Part shown: positions 57,895 through 64,000 of the stretch, piece by piece
Numbering within the stretch: the first letter of the stretch is position 1
Layout: each line of letters begins with the position of its first letter
Assembly (NCBI GenBank): GCA_963832965.1
Contig: CAWHVW010000003.1
Span: 62,001-126,000, forward strand
Direction: 5' to 3'
From: CAWACP01 sp963832965
Lineage (GTDB): Bacteria; Acidobacteriota; Terriglobia; Bryobacterales; Bryobacteraceae
DNA: 64,000 bases
Translations under genes and position numbers: made by a program
Notes under the pieces: generated by a model
The model's input: only the letters and a program-made list of their open reading frames with translations
Databases searched by the model: none
What the model was told of the DNA's origin: nothing

Positions 57895-58635
57895 ATGAGC
57901 GAGACCATTGCGCGCATCGTTCTCAATCGCCCCGAGAAGCGCAACGCACTGGATGGGGCGCTGCTGGAGAAGATCGCAGCGGAATTGAGTGGAGCGGCGG
58001 CGGACGCGCGGGTTCGGGTTGTGGTGCTGACCGGCGAGGGCCCCGATTTCTGCTCCGGCGCGGATCTAAGCGAATTGCGCGCCATGGCCGGCAACGGGCC
58101 TGGGGAGAACATGGCCGCGGCGCGGGCCATCGGCGATATTTTCCTGGCCATCCGGCACCATCGTTGTCCGGTGGTGGCGGCGGTGCGTGGGCGCGCGCTG
58201 GCCGGCGGCTGCGGTCTGGCCACGGCGTGCGATCTGGTGCTGGCGGCGGAATCGGCACAATTCGGCTATCCCGAGGTGAATATCGGATTCGTGCCCGCTA
58301 TGGTGATGGCCCTGCTGCGCCGGCAGGTGGCCGAAAAGCGGGCGTTCGAGCTACTCACGCTGGGCGGCGTGATTGGCGCGCGGGAGGCGATGTCGCTGGG
58401 GCTGGTGAATGCGGTGTTCGCGGATGGCAGCTTCGAGGATGAGGTCGAGGCGTGGGCGGGGACGCTGGCGCGAAAGCCGGCGGCGGCTGTCGCTATGACC
58501 AAGGGGCTGCTTTATCACGGTGATGGACTGAGCTTTGAGGCGGCCATTGAAGCCGGGGTGTATGCGAACGCGCTGGCTCGCACCACGGAAGAATGTAAGC
58601 AGGGAGTCGCGCGATTTCTCGAAGGCAAGCGCTAG
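57895..58635 (+). CDS. Enoyl-CoA hydratase/isomerase family protein
   Basis: A 246-residue crotonase. Motifs: ARIVLNRPEKRNALDGALLE, GPDFCSGADLSELRAMAG (oxyanion-hole part 1), AAVRGRALAGGCGLATACDL (part 2), and FGYPEVNIGFVPAMV, carrying the Glu found in hydratases. Length is normal. It probably acts on short acyl-CoA in the cytosol. The neighbouring phosphopantetheinyl transferase is divergent and shares its promoter region. No other beta-oxidation genes are near, so the substrate is unknown. Confidence 0.9.
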   Translation: MSETIARIVLNRPEKRNALDGALLEKIAAELSGAAADARVRVVVLTGEGPDFCSGADLSELRAMAGNGPGENMAAARAIGDIFLAIRHHRCPVVAAVRGRALAGGCGLATACDLVLAAESAQFGYPEVNIGFVPAMVMALLRRQVAEKRAFELLTLGGVIGAREAMSLGLVNAVFADGSFEDEVEAWAGTLARKPAAAVAMTKGLLYHGDGLSFEAAIEAGVYANALARTTEECKQGVARFLEGKR

Positions 58636-58671
58636 CGGTGTGCGGTGGGAGCGATGCCGGGTCGGTGCACG

Positions 58672-59028
58672 TCACGGAAGCTCGCGGCCGCACCGTTCAC
58701 GCGCGCGTAGATCCGAGATCTCCGGGAAACGTCGCGACGCCTCTGGATGACAATCATAGATTTCCAGGGAGACGATTCGGCCCTCTCGCCCCCACAGGAT
58801 CAGACCAGCCTGCCGACCGTCCGAGTACACCGCAAGGGCGTCGGCGACGATTACAGCCCCGTCTTTGTCTTGCGCGAAATCCAATGAACGGCACCCGCAA
58901 TCGCACCCTCCAACAACATGCAACTCTCCAGGCGGAACGAGTCGATAAACCCCTCTGTCGGGCGCTATCGCGTTGTCGAGTAGCCACTGAACGACGGACA
59001 CTTCAGTAGTTGTTAAGGTTCGTTCCAT
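58672..59028 (-). CDS. Conserved small protein with a CDCGC cluster
   Basis: A 118-residue protein: MERTLTTTEVSVVQWLLDNA, then VVGGCDCGCRSLDF, IVADALAVYSDGRQAGLILW and GREGRIVSLEIYD. The three cysteines in CDCGC and the WGREGR(I)xSLE(I/V)Y ending look like a conserved family signature, although no named family is recalled. It probably binds a metal or forms a small beta-barrel. It lies 20 bases upstream of YgfZ on the same strand. The last about 25 residues are Arg-rich and may be an extension. Confidence 0.65.
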   Translation of the reverse strand: MERTLTTTEVSVVQWLLDNAIAPDRGVYRLVPPGELHVVGGCDCGCRSLDFAQDKDGAVIVADALAVYSDGRQAGLILWGREGRIVSLEIYDCHPEASRRFPEISDLRARERCGRELP

Positions 59029-59048
59029 GTGCGACTCGGAGAAGGTCT

Positions 59049-59933
59049 CTACCGCACAACCGCTGGCCGGCCGGCCAGTTCCAGCACTGCTCCGGGGCGC
59101 GCGTGCTCGGAGCGCACATAGGCTAGCGCGACCACCTGGCCGAGCGCGGGCGAGTAAGCCGATGAGGTGATCTCGGCCGCGTCGCGTCCGTCGGCCTGTA
59201 GCTTCGTGCCGGGCGGGGGTGGCTCTGTACCCTCAATTTGCAGCGGCATTAGCACTCGATGGATCTGCGCGCGGGAGCGCACGCGTTCCACGATTTCCTG
59301 GCCCAGATAGCAGCCCTTATGAAAGTGGAGCGCTCGAAGCTGGTTGGTTTCCTGAGCGAGATAGCGGTCGGTGATGTCTTCGCCGTAGCGCGGGCGTCCG
59401 TTTTCCAGACGCACCACTTGGAAGTCGCTCTCGTTCGCCGCGACCGCCCCCGCTTCCTCCAACTGCTTGATGAGGGCCTCGCGTTCGGCAGTGGGTGCAA
59501 TCATCAGCCAGCCCGGCAGACCGGTGTAGCTTGCAGGCAGGGCACGGCCCTGCCCCACTTCGAGATTGAGCACCTCGGCCGCGCGCGGGCCCTCCACGGC
59601 GATGGCCACTGTCTGGGGCGCGACGTTCTCCACGGTCACGTCGTCGGCGATGATGAAATGCTCCAGATGCTCGCGAACCTTGTCCGCGGTTTCCGGCTCG
59701 GTGTCGAGGAGAAAATGATCTGGGCGGCAGAAGATGTTGACGTCGGCCAGCACGCGTCCCTGCGCCGACAGGAAAAACGCGTAGCAACTTTCGCCGGGCT
59801 TGAGCTGCTCCACGTGATTGGTGGTCATGGCGTGCAGAAGGCGCGCACGGTCTTCACCGGTCAGACGGATGCGGCCGCGTGAGGAGACATCGCGCCATGC
59901 AACGCCTTCTCGAAGCGCCTCATAACCGGTCAC
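59049..59933 (-). CDS. ygfZ: YgfZ-type folate-binding protein (aminomethyltransferase family)
   Basis: A 294-residue protein. N-terminal GcvT-like domain with VAWRDVSSRGRIRLTGEDRA and LLHAMTTNHVEQLKPGE. The diagnostic motif HKGCYLGQE is at about 205-213, with the YgfZ cysteine at 208. The C-terminal barrel has GRDAAEITSSAYSPALGQVV. YgfZ proteins use tetrahydrofolate to help assembly or repair of iron-sulfur clusters. Residues 125-134 (EVGQGRALPA) are encoded by an in-frame copy of repeat R1. The stop overlaps the start of the upstream neighbour: the 59930-60367 gene ends in ATGA shared with this start. Confidence 0.9.
   Translation of the reverse strand: MTGYEALREGVAWRDVSSRGRIRLTGEDRARLLHAMTTNHVEQLKPGESCYAFFLSAQGRVLADVNIFCRPDHFLLDTEPETADKVREHLEHFIIADDVTVENVAPQTVAIAVEGPRAAEVLNLEVGQGRALPASYTGLPGWLMIAPTAEREALIKQLEEAGAVAANESDFQVVRLENGRPRYGEDITDRYLAQETNQLRALHFHKGCYLGQEIVERVRSRAQIHRVLMPLQIEGTEPPPPGTKLQADGRDAAEITSSAYSPALGQVVALAYVRSEHARPGAVLELAGRPAVVR
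59536..59558. repeat. Palindromic interspersed repeat R1 inside the ygfZ coding sequence
   Basis: GGCAGGGC-ACG-GCCCTGCC with tail CCAC, fully within ygfZ. Its reverse complement is read in frame as VGQGRALP without stop codons. Confidence 0.85.
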
Positions 59934-60367
59934 GGCAACTTCACCGATGGGTTCGTGGAGAGATAGCGCAGCCAGCCCGAGATCAATACGATCGCCACAC
60001 CTGAAATGATGATCCCGGTTGCGCGGCGGTTGCGCTTCGCCTCATCACCGCCCGCCATCGCATACAACAAAGTTGCCGCCAGCACGTGCAGAACCAGCAG
60101 AAGCTTGATGCCCATCCACATGTGATAGCCGGGCGGGAATACGGTTTTCGTGAGGTAGTTGTACAGACCCGACCCCAGGATGGTGAAGACCACCGTAACC
60201 AGAATCGGGCGAAACCGCGCCGCGGCCTGATCGCCCAGGGTGCGCCGCTCCGTTCCGGGCAGCGCAGCGAGGGAAGGCGCCAACACCAGACGCGCATAGA
60301 GGAAGCCGCCCAGCAGAGTGATCACGGAGATCACGTGAATCCAGCGCATCAGCAGCGCGAGCACCAT
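59930..60367 (-). CDS. Small four-helix membrane protein (CopD-like)
   Basis: A 145-residue protein. ATG 60367 begins MVLALLMRWIHVISVITLLGGFLY, followed by three more helices (about 53-72, 82-103 and 117-136: VVFTILGSGLYNYL, IKLLLVLHVLAATLLYAMAG, IIISGVAIVLISGW). The helix 1 His and the helix 3 His resemble the CopD/YwiC-like haem or copper membrane family. The frame upstream of the ATG is antisense-type noise over the ABC permease. It overlaps ygfZ by 4 bases. Confidence 0.8.
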   Translation of the reverse strand: MVLALLMRWIHVISVITLLGGFLYARLVLAPSLAALPGTERRTLGDQAAARFRPILVTVVFTILGSGLYNYLTKTVFPPGYHMWMGIKLLLVLHVLAATLLYAMAGGDEAKRNRRATGIIISGVAIVLISGWLRYLSTNPSVKLP

Positions 60368-60384
60368 GTTTCCGAGTATAGCCT

Positions 60385-61143
60385 TCAGCCCACGCGCACC
60401 AGCCGGCCAACCGCGAGAGCGGTAAGCAACACGGTCAACCCCGCCAGCACGGCCGCGCCGGCTGAGGGAGGGACCCGGTCGGCCAAACCCGCGGCGCTGA
60501 GGGTGAGCTCTCGCAAATAGAACGTTGGCGAAACCAGTGACAACCATTGCGCCGCCTTCGGCAGCGGGAACCACAAGTCCGCAACCAGGAACATGGGCAC
60601 ATAAAGAAGATTCAGGATGGCGGGCGCGCTCTGGCCGTTGGTCCGCACGCCGACGAACAACCCGATGGCGCAGAACGGCAAGGCCCCCAGGATGTTGACC
60701 AACGCAACGGCCAGATATTGGCCGGCGTTCAGCCTGACGTGTCCGAGCAGCGAAGCGGCGACGCTCATTGTGGCCATCACGATGACGGCGAACAGCGCCG
60801 CCATCAGCATCTTCCCGAGCAGATACGCGGCCGGCGGCATGGGCAGCGCGCGCTTGAGGGTGAGGACGCCTTCCTGGCGCTCCATCGCCACCACCATGCC
60901 GAACCCGAACATTCCCGGACCCATTACGCCAAAAGCGGAAAAGCCGGTAAAGAAATACAGGGCGACCTTCGGGTCTCGCAGCGCCGTTCCAGCAGCCATC
61001 ACGACGAAAAGATAAATGGCAACCGGGAGGACGAGGAACGGCAACGCGAACGCGGGCGTGCGCAGCATGCGGACGGATTCGTACTTCGCCTCCTTGAGAT
61101 AAGCGCCCCACACGCGGCTGGCGGGCATGGCAATGGTACTCAT
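60385..61143 (-). CDS. ABC-2 type transporter permease
   Basis: A 252-residue protein. ATG 61143 overlaps the ATPase stop by 4 bases. About six membrane helices: ALPFLVLPVAIYLFVVMAAG, FFTGFSAFGVMGPGMFGFGM, AALFAVIVMATMSVAASLLG, LAVALVNILGALPFCAIGLF, APAILNLLYVPMFLVADLW and AVLAGLTVLLTALAVG. ERQEGVLTLKRALPMPPAAYLLGK is the cytoplasmic loop typical of ABC-2 permeases. It works with the ATPase encoded upstream, probably exporting a drug or lipid. Confidence 0.9.
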   Translation of the reverse strand: MSTIAMPASRVWGAYLKEAKYESVRMLRTPAFALPFLVLPVAIYLFVVMAAGTALRDPKVALYFFTGFSAFGVMGPGMFGFGMVVAMERQEGVLTLKRALPMPPAAYLLGKMLMAALFAVIVMATMSVAASLLGHVRLNAGQYLAVALVNILGALPFCAIGLFVGVRTNGQSAPAILNLLYVPMFLVADLWFPLPKAAQWLSLVSPTFYLRELTLSAAGLADRVPPSAGAAVLAGLTVLLTALAVGRLVRVG

Positions 61144-62045
61144 TGTGCGGTCTCCTGAGTCAGTTCGGTAAACGCTTCGGCTAGTCCGGCGCGGCGGACT
61201 TCGAGCTCCGCCAGGTTCTGGTCGCCGGCGAGCAGGCGGCGCGCGACGGCCTCGGCATTGCTCACGGTGATGTCCAAACGGTACTGGTCGCGAGTTACGC
61301 TGTCCACATCCGGCCAGGCTGCCACTGTTTCCGCTGGCAGCGTGGTGGAGCAACTGATGCGCTTGCGGATGACCAGCGCGCGCATCTCGTTTACCGTGCC
61401 GGAGGCAATGGTGCGGCCTTTCGCGAGGACTACGACGCGATCGGCGAGCGCTTCCGCTTCCTCCAGATAATGGGTGGTCAGCACGATGGAACATCCCTCC
61501 GCAACCAGCCGCCGCACCGTGGCCCACAGCATTTCGCGCGCCTGGAGATCGAGACCTACCGTCGGTTCGTCCAGAAACAGCAACTGCGGGCGGCCGCACA
61601 AGGCCATGGCGAATTGCACCTGGCGTTTCTGGCCGTTGGAGAGCTTCCGGTAGGGACGGTTGGCGAGCGAAGTCGTGTGGGTGGTCTCCAACACCGCATC
61701 CGGCGTCAGGGGATGGGGATAGTAGCTTGCCACCAGGTCGATGTGCTCGCGTACGCGAAGCTCGGAGGCGAGGGTCACGTCCTGCATCATCACGCCGACG
61801 CGCCGCCGGGTTTCGGGCAGCGTGGGCGGCTGGCCGAAGAGGCTCACCCTGCCCGAGTCCGGTTGCCGCAGCCCAAGTAACAGCGAGATGGCGGTGGTTT
61901 TGCCGGCGCCGTTGGGGCCCAGCAGCGCCAGCAGTTCTCCTCGGCGCACTTCAAGATCGAGCCCGTCGAGCGCAACGATATTTCCGAAGCGCTTGCTTAC
62001 CGCGGACAATTCAGCCAGACAATTGTTGTTCATAGATGGCGTCAT
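61140..62045 (-). CDS. ABC transporter ATP-binding protein
   Basis: A 301-residue protein. ATG 62045 is preceded by GAGG six bases upstream; Met62060 and Met62033 are alternatives. Motifs: GPNGAGKTT (Walker A), QDVTLASELRVREHI (Q-loop region), LSNGQKRQVQFAMALCG (signature), LLFLDEPTVGLD (Walker B and D-loop) and TTHYLEEAEALADRV (H-loop). The DRA/NatA-like C-terminal region (about 225-300) fits drug or antibiotic ABC-2 exporters. It is coupled to the permease by a 4-base overlap. Confidence 0.93.
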   Translation of the reverse strand: MTPSMNNNCLAELSAVSKRFGNIVALDGLDLEVRRGELLALLGPNGAGKTTAISLLLGLRQPDSGRVSLFGQPPTLPETRRRVGVMMQDVTLASELRVREHIDLVASYYPHPLTPDAVLETTHTTSLANRPYRKLSNGQKRQVQFAMALCGRPQLLFLDEPTVGLDLQAREMLWATVRRLVAEGCSIVLTTHYLEEAEALADRVVVLAKGRTIASGTVNEMRALVIRKRISCSTTLPAETVAAWPDVDSVTRDQYRLDITVSNAEAVARRLLAGDQNLAELEVRRAGLAEAFTELTQETAQ

Positions 62046-62120
62046 TCGAAGCCTCAGCATCGGACATAAAAACCTGGGAGTCGCGGGGTTTTCGGTGAAG
62101 AACGACTGGTTACCGGCGAA

Positions 62121-63089
62121 TTACCACCGGGCGCGCAGGAATCGGCTCACTTCCTGAGCCATGTCAATAAACGTGATGATGGCGGCGGCGCCCAGAAAGA
62201 TGTGCACGCCGAGGTTGGTCCAATGCGTGGCGTCCGCGAGACTGGAGGCCGAAAGCTTTGACGAAGTGAGGGTCAACAAGGTCCCCGCATTGGCAAGGAT
62301 GCCGATGGAGATGAGGCTGAGGGCGTCAATGGCCAGCCGTATGACCGCTCGCATGCGTATCCGCGAAGGCCACACCAACCCGGTCCAGCCCAAGGGCATT
62401 CCGGCAACGCACCAAACCAGGGTCAGCCAGTAGACGGTTCGCCAGATGGGGCCTAACACTACGCGGACAACGTCCAGATTGAACCCAGCCAGATACCAGC
62501 CGGCCTGCAGGCAGGCGCCCGTGCAGATGATGCCGAAAACCAGCTCGGCGATTGCGGTGGCCCGCGGTATCCTCGCGGCGTCCGCGGGACTCTTCGCTTT
62601 GGCCAGGGGCGTCAGTTGCTGGGGATCCCATTTCTCCAGCTCTCTCACGGGACGCCGCTCCAGAGCGGCGAAGACCACGGTGATCACACCTACGGAGAAG
62701 ACGGCCGCCATTGCCAGGTTCCAGGCGTTCTGGATGGACGCCACCGCCGGGTTGGCTACCGTTAACACCATGACGGGCTCGACGATGAGCACAAACACCG
62801 GGACCAGAACCCACAACACCACGATTCGGAGGACCAGCAGGTAGGCCGGATACAGCACCGGACCGATGAGGCTTCGCTGGGGCAGATAGCGGCTGGCCAT
62901 GACCATCGGATGGCCGCGTTCTTTCAACAGGGCGGAGAGGCCGGCATCATCAAGCCGGTGGCCAAGCGCGGACTCGCGCTCTTCGATTTGCGAGCGGATG
63001 TCGTCACCCAGCTCGTCAATGATGTCGTCCTGCTGCGCGGCCGGCAGCCAGAATCGAACGGCGTTCAAGTAGCGATCGAGAAGCTCCAT
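62121..63089 (-). CDS. Membrane protein with N-terminal HAAS-like domain
   Basis: A 322-residue protein. The N-terminal 70 residues (MELLDRYLNAVRFWLP, ELGDDIRSQIEERESALGH, LLKERGHPMVMASRYLP) match the HAAS/DUF1700-type domain, which is typically encoded next to PadR regulators. Six or so membrane helices follow (about 75-105, 125-145, 190-215, 225-250, 260-285, 300-318). ATG 63089 starts 2 bases after the PadR stop, so they are cotranscribed. It probably modulates or senses together with the ABC exporter. The exact role is unknown. Confidence 0.85.
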   Translation of the reverse strand: MELLDRYLNAVRFWLPAAQQDDIIDELGDDIRSQIEERESALGHRLDDAGLSALLKERGHPMVMASRYLPQRSLIGPVLYPAYLLVLRIVVLWVLVPVFVLIVEPVMVLTVANPAVASIQNAWNLAMAAVFSVGVITVVFAALERRPVRELEKWDPQQLTPLAKAKSPADAARIPRATAIAELVFGIICTGACLQAGWYLAGFNLDVVRVVLGPIWRTVYWLTLVWCVAGMPLGWTGLVWPSRIRMRAVIRLAIDALSLISIGILANAGTLLTLTSSKLSASSLADATHWTNLGVHIFLGAAAIITFIDMAQEVSRFLRARW

Positions 63090-63091
63090 GA

Positions 63092-63424
63092 CTATTCCCC
63101 TTGCACGATCCGGTTGATGGATCGGTTGATGCTTTGCCACTCGTCCAGAAGCTGTCCGAGGATCTGCTCGCCGTCGGGCGAGAGCCGGTAGAAACGCTTG
63201 TTGCGCTTGTTCTCTTCGCGCCACTCGCTGACCAGCAGACCCTGGGTTTCCAGCCGCCGCAGGAGCGGGTAGAGGGTGCCTTCGTCCACGGCCAAGCCGA
63301 TGTCGGCCAATGCTTTTCGCAGTGTGTAGCCGTAGTGCTCCACCCGGAGCTGCGCCAGAACGGCTACGATGAGGCAGCCGCGGCGAAGCTCAAGTCGAAG
63401 GTTTTCAAACAGTTCGGCGTTCAT
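63092..63424 (-). CDS. PadR family transcriptional regulator
   Basis: A 110-residue protein of typical PadR size. Winged helix (about 12-85): LRRGCLIVAVLAQLRVEHYG, YTLRKALADIGLAVDEGTLY, PLLRRLETQGLLVSEWREEN and RFYRLSPDG. A short C-terminal dimerisation helix ends the chain. It should repress its own operon (PadR, HAAS protein, ABC exporter) in the absence of a ligand. A likely operator overlaps the promoter just upstream. Confidence 0.93.
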   Translation of the reverse strand: MNAELFENLRLELRRGCLIVAVLAQLRVEHYGYTLRKALADIGLAVDEGTLYPLLRRLETQGLLVSEWREENKRNKRFYRLSPDGEQILGQLLDEWQSINRSINRIVQGE

Positions 63425-63457
63425 TATCTGTACTGTGCATCAACTAGTGTGTCATAC

Positions 63458-63488
63458 ATACTATGCGACATACAGTATAGATTGTCAA
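63458..63488 (-). promoter_or_regulatory. Promoter with inverted-repeat operator of the PadR operon
   Basis: On the minus strand TTGACA (63483-63488) is followed, after 19 bases, by TAGTAT (63458-63463). An inverted repeat ATACT-N11-AGTAT (63458-63478) overlaps the -10 side, with further TATG(T/C)CGCATA-like symmetry. This is the usual place for autorepression by PadR. Confidence 0.5.
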
Positions 63489-63694
63489 GAGGGAAATCAA
63501 GCTCCGACATTATGGCTATGCGCACCGGGCGGACATCGAGCAGATCCCAGCCGCGAATGCACCCGCATCCACACGAATACGACCTGGTGTCGGTCTCGGA
63601 CATGATTTCCGGGAGTACGGCCCATACATTAGTTGTGGTTAAAGCATTTGATTGAGGATGTCGATAGCTGAACTTGAAGGTGAGGTCTCGCAGT

Positions 63695-64000
63695 ATGCCC
63701 TGGCCCCGAGTTACCGGAGCCGTGTGCGCGGCCCTGGCCATGGTGCTGGGGTCAATCGTGCTTCTGGGATGGGCCTTCCACGCTACGTTTCTTATCCAGA
63801 TTGCTCCGGACCTGGCGCCGATGCAGCGCAACGCGGCTGCAGGGTTCGCGCTAAGCGGGCTGGCGCTACTGGGAATCGTGCTGGGCAAGCGGCGGCTCAC
63901 GCTGATCGGCTCCGCGGTTACGGGAACGCTGGCGTTGGCCACGCTTCTTGAATTCCTGTTCCATACCAGCTTTGGGATTGACGAGGTTCTGGGCGCGGCG
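63695..64000 (+). CDS. N-terminal membrane region of a sensor protein (partial)
   Basis: From ATG 63695, with GAGG ten bases upstream, 102 residues are open to the window edge: MPWPRVTGAVCAALAMVLGS, LGWAFHATFLIQIAPDLAPM, FALSGLALLGIVLGKRRLTL and GTLALATLLEFLFHTSFGID. Three membrane helices with the LGW..H...L.QI.P...PMQ.N pattern are typical of the N-terminus of large PAS-containing sensor kinases in Acidobacteria and relatives. The catalytic part is beyond the window. The 270-base stretch before it holds the PadR promoter and nothing else recognised. Confidence 0.65.
   Translation, partial: MPWPRVTGAVCAALAMVLGSIVLLGWAFHATFLIQIAPDLAPMQRNAAAGFALSGLALLGIVLGKRRLTLIGSAVTGTLALATLLEFLFHTSFGIDEVLGAA

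Noticed and set aside
60385..61599. Extended version of the ABC permease frame (404 codons)
   Set aside because: The first 152 codons are antisense-like noise inside the ATPase gene; the 4-base overlap at 61143 is the natural start.
63652..63951. 99-codon plus-strand frame near the window end
   Set aside because: The frame from 63695 gives clear membrane helices typical of sensor proteins, while this one is Arg/Gly-rich noise.

Overview
The window is high-GC, densely coded bacterial chromosome. The gene families present point to an Acidobacteriota member, probably Bryobacterales or Solibacter-like. They include an 800-residue ABC permease without an ATPase, several Ser/Thr kinases, paired M16 peptidases, a PadR/HAAS pair, large alpha-mannosidases and many secreted proteins of unknown role. 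This assignment is inferred from gene content and style; no rRNA or tRNA gene was seen. No CRISPR array, insertion sequence, prophage or integrase was seen.

Layout. 1-4.9 kb: a partial GNAT acetyltransferase and a signalling block (periplasmic-sensor hybrid kinase, divergent histidine kinase, receiver-XRE regulator). 4.9-9.7 kb: a Fic-fold protein with a damaged active site, an M16 peptidase pair and a LolA-like exported protein. 9.9-14.3 kb: a B12-binding radical SAM enzyme, a CxxCH sensor facing a Ser/Thr kinase, and a VOC gene broken by a nonsense codon. 14.4-24.6 kb: an orphan protein, a second M16 pair, a DUF3300 protein, a glycosyltransferase, a LolC/E-type permease, lysS, a second glycosyltransferase and a HigBA module. 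24.6-41.2 kb: an acidobacterial-type permease, tam with an MFS exporter, a CpaE-like ATPase, a decayed nucleotidyltransferase with an intact small partner, a DUF1028 protein, GT-C membrane glycosyltransferases (one split), an amidohydrolase, hom with an exported methyltransferase, and a GT2-methyltransferase fusion. 41.2-41.9 kb: a 660-base non-coding gap full of hairpins. 41.9-54.3 kb: an FHA-GAF-sigma54 activator, then a glycan-use region (ROK kinase, GH38, sugar porter, GH92) with a Ser/Thr kinase and apaG. 54.5-64 kb: TolC and HlyD, a phosphopantetheinyl transferase, an enoyl-CoA hydratase, YgfZ, an ABC exporter with a PadR/HAAS module, and the start of a sensor kinase.

Two themes cross the window. 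First, at least four families of short interspersed repeats lie mostly at gene 3' ends. One palindromic family keeps its pairing through compensatory changes. Copies of two families enter coding sequence: one lies in frame inside ygfZ, and another supplies the last residues and stop codon of two unrelated proteins. Second, many genes have a TANNNT-type -10 element ending only 5-11 bases before the start codon, which predicts leaderless or nearly leaderless transcripts. Two divergent gene pairs appear to share overlapping bidirectional -10 elements.

The strongest candidates for something undescribed are the hairpin-rich gap at 41.3-41.85 kb and the coding-sequence-invading repeats. Several decayed genes (VOC, nucleotidyltransferase, split GT-C gene, Fic active site) are also recorded.
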